A stretch of 64,000 nucleotides of DNA from 58-81 sp012729145 (GTDB taxonomy: Bacteria; Synergistota; Synergistia; Synergistales; Thermovirgaceae): assembly GCA_040770625.1 (NCBI GenBank), contig JAXGIW010000008.1:37032-101031 (forward strand). The letters are read 5' to 3'. Shown here in pieces: positions 7,538-14,774 of the stretch. The notes under the pieces are model-generated. The model saw only the letters and a list, made by a program, of their open reading frames with translations, had not been told where the DNA came from and did not search any database. Position numbers and translations under genes: made by a program. Position 1 is the stretch's first letter, and every line of letters starts with the position of its first letter.

Positions 7538-8958
7538 TTCTTTATCTCTCCCTTCAGGTTCCCGTCTGCTCCGAATATCTCCAGGTGGAGAGGCATTCTC
7601 CCCACAGCATGGGTCGAGCAGGAGAGGCAGGGGTCGTAGCAGCGGATGACGTGCTCCATACTGTTAAGAATTCCCTCCGTGGGTTCGCCACCTTTGATGT
7701 TCTCCCTGGCGACCATGTCTACGCCCTTGCTCATGGCGTAGTTGTTGTGCCCCGTGGCGACGATGAGGTTCACTCCTGTCAGGACCCCGTTCTCATCTAT
7801 CTGGTAGTGGTGGATCAGCGTTCCCCTTGGCGCCTCGATGACCCCTATCCCCTCGGGGTAGAGCTCCGTAGAGGTGACCCTCAGATCGCTGCCTGTTATG
7901 TCGGGATCTTCAATGAGTTCCTCGATCCTCTCTACGCCGTAGAGGGTCTCGATAAGCCTTGCGTAGTGGTAGTAGAGGGTCTTGTGGACCATGCCGTCCT
8001 CCGCTCCCTTGCGGAATTCTGCCAGTTCGGCCGACGCTCCAGGGGTGGAGATGTCGTCGCATGCGTTGACCCTCCCCAGGGGCCCCACGCGGTAGCTCCC
8101 GTGGGGGAATCCCATGGGTCTGTAGAAGGGGAACTTGAGGTAGCTCCAGGGTTCTACGTGCTCCCCTATGAAATCCAGGTAGGCCCAGTCGGGGAACTCG
8201 TCGATTATTCGCCCCCGGGGTCCCTTCAACCGGATGTCACCGTCGTATATTTCCAGGAATCCGTCCTGCACGAGGCCCATGTATGCTGTCTCAAGGGTCG
8301 CGAAGGAGGCGGCCTTCCCGGCGTTCTTTTCGAGGTAGCCCTTCACCAGTTCGATAGCTTCCTTCACTGCGGCCTTCATCTCGGGGATCTGGACACGGAT
8401 CGTATCAACCTCTGCAGACTTGAGCGACCTGTTAACGCCTCCGGGGATGCTGTGCCAGGGGTGGACCTTCTTGCCACCGAGTACCTGGATGATCTCCTGC
8501 CCGAACTTCCTCAGCAGAACTCCCTTGACAGCCAGCCGGGGGTACTTTTCTATCACACCGGCAACGTTCCTGATCGCCGGGTCGGCGTCGAACCCGAAGA
8601 GAAGGTCCGGGCTGGAAAGGTGGAAAAAGCTGAGAGCATGGGACTGCACGAACTGTCCCATGTGCATAAGTTCGCGGAGTTTGTGCGCTGTCAGTGTAAG
8701 TTCCACACCGAGAAGGGCATCACAGGCCTTGGCCGAGGCAAGGTGGTGGCTCACGGGGCATATCCCGCATATCCTCGGGGTAATGACAGGCATCTCGCGA
8801 AAGTCTCGTCCCTTGCAGAAGTGCTCGAAACCCCGGAACTGGGTCACGTGGAAGCGGGCCTCGTTAACGTTACCGTTCTCGTCGAGATGGACGGTTATCT
8901 TCCCGTGGCCTTCGATGCGGGTTATGGGGTTGATCTCTATCTTCCTGACGGTAGCCAT
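7534..8958 (-). CDS. hydL: [NiFe] hydrogenase large subunit (HydL, group 3 type)
   Basis: A 474-residue catalytic subunit holding the Ni-Fe centre. The N-terminal ligand motif is RICGIC (Cys64, Cys67) and the C-terminal motif is DPCLSC (Cys444, Cys447) followed by STHA. About 24 residues after His450 form the tail likely removed by the protease. The ATG at 8958 matches the family start MATVRKIEINPITRIEGHG; an upstream extension of the frame is spurious. It pairs with HydS (13-bp gap). Short loops and the fusion to a NADH-dehydrogenase-like module place it among cytoplasmic NAD(P)-linked hydrogenases. Confidence 0.93.
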   Translation of the reverse strand: MATVRKIEINPITRIEGHGKITVHLDENGNVNEARFHVTQFRGFEHFCKGRDFREMPVITPRICGICPVSHHLASAKACDALLGVELTLTAHKLRELMHMGQFVQSHALSFFHLSSPDLLFGFDADPAIRNVAGVIEKYPRLAVKGVLLRKFGQEIIQVLGGKKVHPWHSIPGGVNRSLKSAEVDTIRVQIPEMKAAVKEAIELVKGYLEKNAGKAASFATLETAYMGLVQDGFLEIYDGDIRLKGPRGRIIDEFPDWAYLDFIGEHVEPWSYLKFPFYRPMGFPHGSYRVGPLGRVNACDDISTPGASAELAEFRKGAEDGMVHKTLYYHYARLIETLYGVERIEELIEDPDITGSDLRVTSTELYPEGIGVIEAPRGTLIHHYQIDENGVLTGVNLIVATGHNNYAMSKGVDMVARENIKGGEPTEGILNSMEHVIRCYDPCLSCSTHAVGRMPLHLEIFGADGNLKGEIKN

Positions 8959-8971
8959 GTTCCTTCCCCCT

Positions 8972-9511
8972 CTAGTCGTAGCGAATCTTTTCCGAGGGTA
9001 CCTTGGGGATCCGCCCCTCGAGAAGTTCCTGGAAAACCCAGAGAATGGTGTCCGCATCGGGCGGACACCCCGGAACGTAAACGTCGACTTTCACCTCGTG
9101 GTCCACCGGGATGGCCTGGGGGAGAAGCTGGGGGATATCGTCATGGGGTATTATTCCCTCAGGGTTGACGGTGCTGGGCGAATCCAGGTAGGCCTCCTTC
9201 AGCGCACACTGTCTGTCGGAGAAGTTCCTCATGCAGTTAATTCCGCCGAAGACGGCGCAGTCGCCCCATGCCACGATTATGTCGCACTGTTTGCGCATCT
9301 TTCTGGCAAGATGGAGCTCCTCGTCGTTGCCGAGAGCTCCGTCGATCACTCCCACAGTCGCTTTGGGTATCTCCTTGCTGTCGACGATGGGTGAGTATAC
9401 TATTTCGACCTTTTCAAGCAGCTCTACTATGCGCTCGTCGATATCAAGGAACGACATATGACAACCAGCGCAGGCCTCGAGCCAAACTGTGGCGACCTTG
9501 ACCTTCGACAT
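8972..9511 (-). CDS. hydS: [NiFe] hydrogenase small subunit (HydS, HoxY-like)
   Basis: A 179-residue small subunit carrying only the proximal [4Fe-4S] cluster. Ligands are visible as CAGC (Cys14, Cys17), CAVFGGINC in the middle and PGCPPDADTI near the end. The short length and absence of a Tat signal show a soluble, cytoplasmic HoxY/MvhG-like subunit. The ATG overlaps the hydA stop by ATGA. It relays electrons between HydL and the iron-sulfur chain of HydA. Confidence 0.92.
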   Translation of the reverse strand: MSKVKVATVWLEACAGCHMSFLDIDERIVELLEKVEIVYSPIVDSKEIPKATVGVIDGALGNDEELHLARKMRKQCDIIVAWGDCAVFGGINCMRNFSDRQCALKEAYLDSPSTVNPEGIIPHDDIPQLLPQAIPVDHEVKVDVYVPGCPPDADTILWVFQELLEGRIPKVPSEKIRYD

Positions 9512-11565
9512 CAGTTCCGCACCTCCTCGAGCGAAACCATCCGGGCGTCCGCCGGAGGCTTTTCACTGGCGAACAGGTTCCCGCATGGAGATTCTTTCGG
9601 TTTTCCCGGTTCGACCCCCAGACCTGCCGAGAGGTCTTTCAGGATTGAAGAGAGACCCCTGATCTCCCCCTTGGGCGGCACGACCACGTTCAGCCGCCGC
9701 CTCTCGCCCTCGATGGTGCAGTAGTGGCCGCTGCGCTCGAACCAGGCCGGGGCCGGGAGCAGGACATCGGCGAGGTTGACCAGCGGCTGGGCCCAGAAGG
9801 GGCAGTGCACGACCACGAATTTTGTCCCCGATATGGCGGAAAGACTCTCCTCGTCCTCCGGGACGAGGCCGGTGGAGTAAACGTAAAGGAAATCGAGCTT
9901 TTCCCTTCCGAGCCAGGGTTCCCTGGCGAGAACGGTATTAATGGTGCCCAGGCTGTTGCCGCTTACCACCAGCGGGACCACTCCCATGCCGTCTTCGAAG
10001 AAGGCCCTGGATGCAATGGCAAGGTTGACCGCCGATGTCACCGCCACTGGATCCCTGGACAGGCAGCCTCCAAGTACGAAGACGGGTCTTTGGGAGCCCG
10101 CAAGCTTTTCGAGGATCCCTTCAACGGTCTCTTCAGGGATGCCCGCCTTTCCGGCCAGTTCTCCGACAGATATCTTGCCTTCCTCAAGTGCCTTGCCCCC
10201 CGATGCCTTCAGTCCGGCGACCAACTCTGCCAGACCCTCGACGAGGGCCGCGCTCTGTCCGGGTGTCGGGCATACAGCGTCGATGTCGGTTATGTCAGCA
10301 AAGGGGCTTGTCCTGCAGGACAGGTTCAAGAGGGTTGCGCCGTTTTTGAGGGTGCCCACCCTCATGTAGCTGGCTATGACAGGGGCTTCTTCATCCGGGT
10401 CGGCCGACAGGTTGACTATGCAGTCGCTGTTCAGGATGTTATGAGCGGCAGTGAAAGGGCGTATACCCTGTTCGCGGAAAGGTTCGAAACCCTTGACGAA
10501 GCCCCTTAGAACGTCTCCGTCAAAGGTGTCCAGGCGCTCCATGCCCAGGCCGTCCTTGAACAGGGATACGAAAAGGGCCAGTTCCTCGTCGGTGCAGAGG
10601 CTGGAGACAAGGGCCCCACTGCTGTCGGCCTGGTGAGCCTTCCCGAAGTTCTCCGCCACCAGTTCAAGGGCCTCTTCCCAACTGGCTTCCCTGTAGTGGG
10701 AGCCCTCTCTTATCATGGGTACGGAGATCCTCTCTCGCTCGGCAGATCTTGGAAGGGTCCACCGCCCCTTTTTGCAGAGCTGTCCGCCGTCGGGTTCAGT
10801 AACGGAGGTCCCTTCGACCCTGACAATGCTCCCGGTCCGCACGTAGGCCTTTATTCGGCATCCGACGGAACAGAGGGGGCATACGCTCTCGACCGCGTCG
10901 TCGCAGTCCTTCCTGCGCCCCCTGTAGGCGAACTCCCTGAGAGTGATCGTACCGGTGGGGCATACCTGCGCGCAGGCTCCGCAAGTGGTGCAGGTGCTGC
11001 TCTCCCCGAGCCTTCGTCCCAGGTCGGCGACGATGGTGGCGTTCCAGCCCCTTTTCTGAAGGTCCAGCGTGTGGGTCCCCACCTTCTCGGCGCAAACCCT
11101 GATGCAGCGCAGGCAGAGTATGCACCGGTTGTGGTCAACCTGTATATCCCGGTGGGTGGCATCGTTATCGAAAGCGGCGTAGAGAAAGGGGTAGCGGACG
11201 CTGTCCATACCGTGTTCGATGGCCAGGTCCTGCAGTTCGCAGTCGCCGCTCTGGGAGCAGTACATGCAGAAATGGTTCCGACCGGCGAAGATCAGTTCAA
11301 GCATCTGTCTCCGGTATTCCCTGAGCTTCTCCGTCTGTGTGTGCACGACCATGCCGTCCTGGGCAGGGGTGGTGCAGGCTGTAAGCATCTTGGGGTTTTT
11401 CTCCACCTCGACAACGCACATGCGGCAGGATCCTATGGGGGTCAGGCCCTCCAGGAAGCAGAGAGTAGGTATGTACACGTCGTTCCTGCGGGCAACCTCG
11501 AGTATGGTGTTCCCCTCTGCGCCCTTGCATGCTTTACCGTCTATGGTAAGGGTTATGTCCTTCAT
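9511..11565 (-). CDS. hydA: NuoG-like iron-sulfur subunit with FdhF-like C-terminal domain (HydA)
   Basis: A 684-residue electron-transfer subunit. Residues 1-80 hold a plant-type [2Fe-2S] ferredoxin domain (CFLEGLTPIGSCRMC, then ACTTP). Next come the His-Cys3 [4Fe-4S] site in NHFCMYCSQSGDCELQD, a two-cluster ferredoxin domain (CILCLRCIRVC and CTTCGACAQVCP) and a CPLCSVGC [4Fe-4S] motif. The last 400 residues resemble the molybdopterin oxidoreductase fold of NuoG and formate dehydrogenase. It would link NuoF-type HydB to HydS. The ATG at 11565 follows an AAGGA site; the longer frame is spurious. Whether the C-terminal domain binds any cofactor cannot be read. Confidence 0.88.
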   Translation of the reverse strand: MKDITLTIDGKACKGAEGNTILEVARRNDVYIPTLCFLEGLTPIGSCRMCVVEVEKNPKMLTACTTPAQDGMVVHTQTEKLREYRRQMLELIFAGRNHFCMYCSQSGDCELQDLAIEHGMDSVRYPFLYAAFDNDATHRDIQVDHNRCILCLRCIRVCAEKVGTHTLDLQKRGWNATIVADLGRRLGESSTCTTCGACAQVCPTGTITLREFAYRGRRKDCDDAVESVCPLCSVGCRIKAYVRTGSIVRVEGTSVTEPDGGQLCKKGRWTLPRSAERERISVPMIREGSHYREASWEEALELVAENFGKAHQADSSGALVSSLCTDEELALFVSLFKDGLGMERLDTFDGDVLRGFVKGFEPFREQGIRPFTAAHNILNSDCIVNLSADPDEEAPVIASYMRVGTLKNGATLLNLSCRTSPFADITDIDAVCPTPGQSAALVEGLAELVAGLKASGGKALEEGKISVGELAGKAGIPEETVEGILEKLAGSQRPVFVLGGCLSRDPVAVTSAVNLAIASRAFFEDGMGVVPLVVSGNSLGTINTVLAREPWLGREKLDFLYVYSTGLVPEDEESLSAISGTKFVVVHCPFWAQPLVNLADVLLPAPAWFERSGHYCTIEGERRRLNVVVPPKGEIRGLSSILKDLSAGLGVEPGKPKESPCGNLFASEKPPADARMVSLEEVRN

Positions 11566-11584
11566 CCTTATATCCCCCCGCCTC

Positions 11585-13378
11585 TTATTCTTTGAAGACT
11601 GCCTGGAAGGGGCAGACCTCAAGACACGTTCCGCACTTTATGCACTTTTCCTGGTCGATCTCATAGGGGGTATTCCTGTCGCCGGAGATGCATTTAACAG
11701 GGCAATTCCTTGCGCATAGACCGCACTTTTTGCACTTCTCGGGGTCGATGAGGTAGGAGATGAGAGCGCTGCAGGCCTTTGCGGGACACTTCTTGTCCCT
11801 GATGTGGGTCTCGTACTCGTCCCGGAAATACCTCAGTGTAGTAAGGACAGGGTTGGGCGCGGTCTGGCCGAGGCCGCAAAGGGACATCTCCTTGACCATT
11901 ATCGCCAGGTCCTCCAGTATTTTGAGGTCCTCCATCCTGCCCTTTCCTGAGGTGATCTTTTCAAGGATCAGCAGCATCTGCTTGGTGCCCTCCCGACAAG
12001 GGACGCATTTTCCGCAGGATTCCCTCTGGGTGAACTCCAGGAAGAACTTGGCCACATCCACCATGCAGGTGTCTTCGTCCATGACGACCAGGCCGCCCGA
12101 ACCCATGATGGCTCCCGCGGCGGTCAGGGACTCGTAATCCACCGGAAGGTCCAGGTGCTCTTCCGTAAGACACCCTCCCGAAGGTCCGCCTATCTGGACC
12201 GCCTTGAACTTTCTGTCCTTCAGGATCCCGCCTCCCATATCAAAGACGATATCCCTGATGGTCGTTCCCATGGGCACTTCCACCAGGCCGGTGTTGTTGA
12301 CCTTGCCGGTAAGGGCGAAGACCTTTGTCCCCTTCGACTTTTCCGTCCCGATGGAGGCATACCAGGAGCCCCCGTTGCGGATTATGTTCGGAACATTGGC
12401 CCAGGTCTCAACGTTGTTGATGTTGGAAGGTTTACCCCAAAGGCCCTTGTTGGCCGGGAAGGGAGGTCTGGGACGTGGCATCCCTCTTTCGCCCTCGATG
12501 GATGCCAGGAGTGCCGTCTCCTCGCCACAGACAAAGGCCCCTGCACCTTCCTTTATGTGCAGATGGAAGGAGAAATCCGTGTCCATGACATTGTCGCCGA
12601 TGAGGCCGAACTCCTCTGCATGGGTGATAGCACCGACAAGACGCTTGATGGCCAGGGGGTACTCGGCACGGCAGTAGATGTAGCCCTCGTCAGCCCCCAT
12701 GGCGTAAGCGCCCAGCGTCATTCCCTCGATGATTGCATGGGGGTCGCCCTCAAGGATGGACCTGTCCATGAAGGCACCCGGGTCGCCCTCGTCGGCGTTG
12801 CAGATTACGTATTTCTTGTCACCCTGTGCCTTTCGGCAGAACTCCCATTTCAATCCCGTGGGGAAACCGCCGCCGCCTCTTCCCCTGAGTCCGGATGTCT
12901 TGACTTCGGAGAGCACCTCTTCCGGTTTCATGGAGGTCAGGGCCTTGGCGAGAGCTGCGTAACCGTCCCTGGCAATGTACTCTTCGATGTTGTCAGGATT
13001 GATGTAGCCGCAGTTTCGCAGCGCGATACGATGCTGTTTGCTGTAGAAGGGGATGTCCCTGTAGCGGGGGACCTTGACCTTCCTGTCGGGGGTGGTGTAA
13101 AGAAGACGCTGGACCAGGCGCCCCTTGTAGAGGTGTTCCTCTACGATCTCAGGGACATCGTCCACGGACACCCTGCAGTAGAGAGAACCCTCCGGGTAGA
13201 TGACCACTATGGGGCCCATCTCGCACATCCCGTGACACCCCGTCTCGACCAGGGCTACTTCCTGGTCCAGGCCTCTTTTCCTTATCTCCTCCCCGAGAGC
13301 GTCAAAAACAGAGGAGGATCCGCTGGCGTTACAGCCGGTCCCTTTGCAGACCAGTACGTGGGCACGATAGAAAGCCAT
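11585..13378 (-). CDS. hydB: NuoF-like flavoprotein subunit of bifurcating hydrogenase (HydB)
   Basis: A 597-residue NAD(H)-binding subunit. The N terminus (residues 1-110) is a thioredoxin-like [2Fe-2S] domain (CKGTGC and ETGCHGMCEMGP). The core has the FMN/NAD site GLRGRGGGGFPTGLKWEF and NADEGDPGAFMDR, the [4Fe-4S] motif ESCGKCVPCREGT, and a C-terminal 2x[4Fe-4S] ferredoxin domain (CKKCGLCARNCP, CIKCGTCLEVCP). This is the HndC/HydB layout used for flavin-based bifurcation in [FeFe] and HydABCSL enzymes. The ATG at 13378 is preferred to the in-frame TTG at 13387. Confidence 0.9.
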   Translation of the reverse strand: MAFYRAHVLVCKGTGCNASGSSSVFDALGEEIRKRGLDQEVALVETGCHGMCEMGPIVVIYPEGSLYCRVSVDDVPEIVEEHLYKGRLVQRLLYTTPDRKVKVPRYRDIPFYSKQHRIALRNCGYINPDNIEEYIARDGYAALAKALTSMKPEEVLSEVKTSGLRGRGGGGFPTGLKWEFCRKAQGDKKYVICNADEGDPGAFMDRSILEGDPHAIIEGMTLGAYAMGADEGYIYCRAEYPLAIKRLVGAITHAEEFGLIGDNVMDTDFSFHLHIKEGAGAFVCGEETALLASIEGERGMPRPRPPFPANKGLWGKPSNINNVETWANVPNIIRNGGSWYASIGTEKSKGTKVFALTGKVNNTGLVEVPMGTTIRDIVFDMGGGILKDRKFKAVQIGGPSGGCLTEEHLDLPVDYESLTAAGAIMGSGGLVVMDEDTCMVDVAKFFLEFTQRESCGKCVPCREGTKQMLLILEKITSGKGRMEDLKILEDLAIMVKEMSLCGLGQTAPNPVLTTLRYFRDEYETHIRDKKCPAKACSALISYLIDPEKCKKCGLCARNCPVKCISGDRNTPYEIDQEKCIKCGTCLEVCPFQAVFKE

Positions 13379-13392
13379 TCCCTTCAAGCCCC

Positions 13393-13761
13393 CTAGTCAG
13401 TTTGTCCGACAACCTTGTCCTCGACCACTCTCCCGTTGACAAGGTGTTCCTCTATTATCCCGGGCACATCGCCAGGTGAGACGTCCCCATAGGTTATGCG
13501 AGGTTCTCCGGGCCTGATAATGTCCACAAGGGGCTCTCTCTGGCACATGCCGATACAGCCCGTGGTCTCGACGGCCACATGCCTGAGACCACGTTTTTCC
13601 AGTTCCTCCAGGATGGCCGTCATTACCTCCCTGGCCCCTGCCGCGATCCCGCAGGTGCCCATACCAACGATCACCCTGGTCTCGCCCCCGGATCGGGCCG
13701 ACGTGAGGTCCTTGGCGTTTTCCTTGATCTTCCTTAGATCTTCCAGGCTCTTGACTTTCAC
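13393..13761 (-). CDS. [2Fe-2S] ferredoxin-like subunit, HndB-like
   Basis: A 122-residue thioredoxin-fold [2Fe-2S] protein. Likely cluster ligands are GMGTCGIAAGA and ETTGCIGMCQREP (C-x4-5-C ... C-x3-C pattern). It matches HndB of NADP-reducing [FeFe] hydrogenases, an accessory electron carrier. The start is GTG, with GGAGG 10 bases upstream. It lies between the NuoE-like and NuoF-like genes, as in hnd operons. The Acetomicrobium HydABCSL complex as I recall it has five subunits, so this may be an extra or loosely bound component. Confidence 0.82.
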   Translation of the reverse strand: MKVKSLEDLRKIKENAKDLTSARSGGETRVIVGMGTCGIAAGAREVMTAILEELEKRGLRHVAVETTGCIGMCQREPLVDIIRPGEPRITYGDVSPGDVPGIIEEHLVNGRVVEDKVVGQTD

Positions 13762-13784
13762 CGGTGATCACCTCCAGTTTGTGC

Positions 13785-14255
13785 CTATTCGTAGGAACCG
13801 AGTATCTCCATCACCTTGTCGGGCGTGAGGCGTCCGTGGGTCTCTTCGTCGACCATCATCACCGGTGCCAGCCCGCATGCCCCGAGGCAAGCGACGGGCT
13901 CAAGGGTGTACCTGAGATCTTCGGTGGTGCCGTTCTCCTCGATCTGGAGCACCTTCTTGATCTTGTCGAGGATGGCCAGGCTGCCTCTGACATGGCATGC
14001 CGTACCCCTGCAAACACGGACAATGTGCCGTCCCCTGGGGTTGAGATGGAACTGGGCATAGAAGGTGGCCACCCCGAAGAGCTCTGAAGGGGGGATCTTC
14101 ATCTCCCGGGAGATCACCATCAATGCGTCTTCGGGAAGATAGCCGAACTCCTTCTGGACCTCCTGCAGGACTGGTATCGTGCCTCCGTGCGTTCCTTTCC
14201 ACGGGGCCACTATCTGCTTTGTTCTTTCTTCCGTTTCAGGTTTTTTCGGACTCAC
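13785..14255 (-). CDS. hydC: NuoE-like [2Fe-2S] subunit of bifurcating hydrogenase (HydC)
   Basis: A 156-residue thioredoxin-like [2Fe-2S] subunit. Ligands are CRGTACH and the later CLGACGLAP; the N-terminal helical bundle includes VQKEFGYLPEDAL. It is equivalent to NuoE/HndA and pairs with HydB. It is the first gene of the minus-strand order hydC-(hndB-like)-hydB-hydA-hydS-hydL-protease. The GTG start at 14255 is set by GGGAGGAGG at 14261-14270. No clear promoter is visible in the 330 bp upstream. Confidence 0.9.
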   Translation of the reverse strand: MSPKKPETEERTKQIVAPWKGTHGGTIPVLQEVQKEFGYLPEDALMVISREMKIPPSELFGVATFYAQFHLNPRGRHIVRVCRGTACHVRGSLAILDKIKKVLQIEENGTTEDLRYTLEPVACLGACGLAPVMMVDEETHGRLTPDKVMEILGSYE

Positions 14256-14489
14256 CCCTATCCTCCTCCCTGGTCTGAAGAATACCTTGTCAACTTACTG
14301 TCCTCGGTCACCACCGGCTGAGGTTCCAGGCGGTGAAAGTTGCCTCACGCGTTAGATCATGGTCCCCGACGTCTCCGTAAGGCGTTTCTGAAAAACAACC
14401 AGTAATAATTGAAACTTATGAAAGGGAAGGGCGCAACCGGGAAAGGGTCAAAAATCCTTATTTCTCCCGGGTTTTTCGTGAACAATATC

Positions 14490-14520
14490 GAACTAAAAGT
14501 TCAATTTCAAGCAGAAATTG
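14490..14520 (+). repeat. Tandem inverted repeats at the aldehyde oxidoreductase promoter
   Basis: Two adjoining perfect inverted repeats: GAACT-aaa-AGTTC (14490-14502) and CAATTTC-aagca-GAAATTG (14502-14520). The second overlaps the predicted -35 box at 14518, so a repressor bound here would block the promoter. Confidence 0.5.
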
Positions 14521-14546
14521 ATTACCGGGTCAGAGCGCAATATAGT
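14518..14546 (+). promoter_or_regulatory. Predicted sigma-70 promoter of the aldehyde oxidoreductase
   Basis: TTGATT (14518-14523), 17-bp spacer and TATAGT (14541-14546), 50 bp ahead of the Moco riboswitch core. An inverted repeat covers the -35 box. Confidence 0.6.
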
Positions 14547-14589
14547 CGAACTGATACATTAGATATTGTAACCAATAATTGCTTTTGCA

Positions 14590-14690
14590 GGGATCTCCGA
14601 GCCTGAGTGCCTAAAGCGCCAGCCATGGTCAAAGACCGATAGGCGTCCCTGGAAACAGGGACGCCTCCCATGATCGGAAAGGGGGTGTCC
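14590..14690 (+). ncRNA. Moco riboswitch ahead of aldehyde oxidoreductase
   Basis: Moco motif blocks in order: CTCCGAGCC (14595-14603), GCCTAAAG, AAGACCGA, a long stem with CTGGAAACAG loop, GCCTCCC and ATCGGAAAGGGGG (to 14685). It is the closest of the four to the published consensus. Instead of a terminator, a hairpin over the ribosome site follows at 14743-14767, so the output looks translational. The gene controlled is itself a molybdenum-cofactor enzyme. Confidence 0.9.
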
Positions 14691-14742
14691 GATTCTCGCT
14701 CGATCGCACAGATCGCAGTCTTCAGATGTCTTCCCTGAATGG

Positions 14743-14767
14743 TCCTCATTTTATAAAAAATGGAGGG
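14743..14767 (+). promoter_or_regulatory. Hairpin sequestering the Shine-Dalgarno site of the aldehyde oxidoreductase
   Basis: TCCTCATTTT (14743-14752) pairs with AAAAT(G)GAGGG (14757-14767) around a four-base loop, with one bulged G. The 3' arm contains the whole GGAGGG ribosome site used by the ATG at 14775. It is the only candidate expression platform between the riboswitch and the gene. Confidence 0.6.
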
Positions 14768-14774
14768 AAAACCC

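Noticed and set aside
7519..9168. A 549-codon open frame antisense to hydL and hydS
   Set aside because: It mirrors the codon structure of strongly supported hydrogenase genes on the other strand, has no recognisable domain and no ribosome site.
10633..11595. Long open frames antisense to hydA and hydB (also 12155-13396)
   Set aside because: Opposite strand of cysteine-rich Fe-S genes; no protein-like features.
14287..14293. TTGACA on the minus strand ahead of hydC as a -35 box
   Set aside because: No -10 at a workable distance; 17 bp downstream lies the ribosome site itself.
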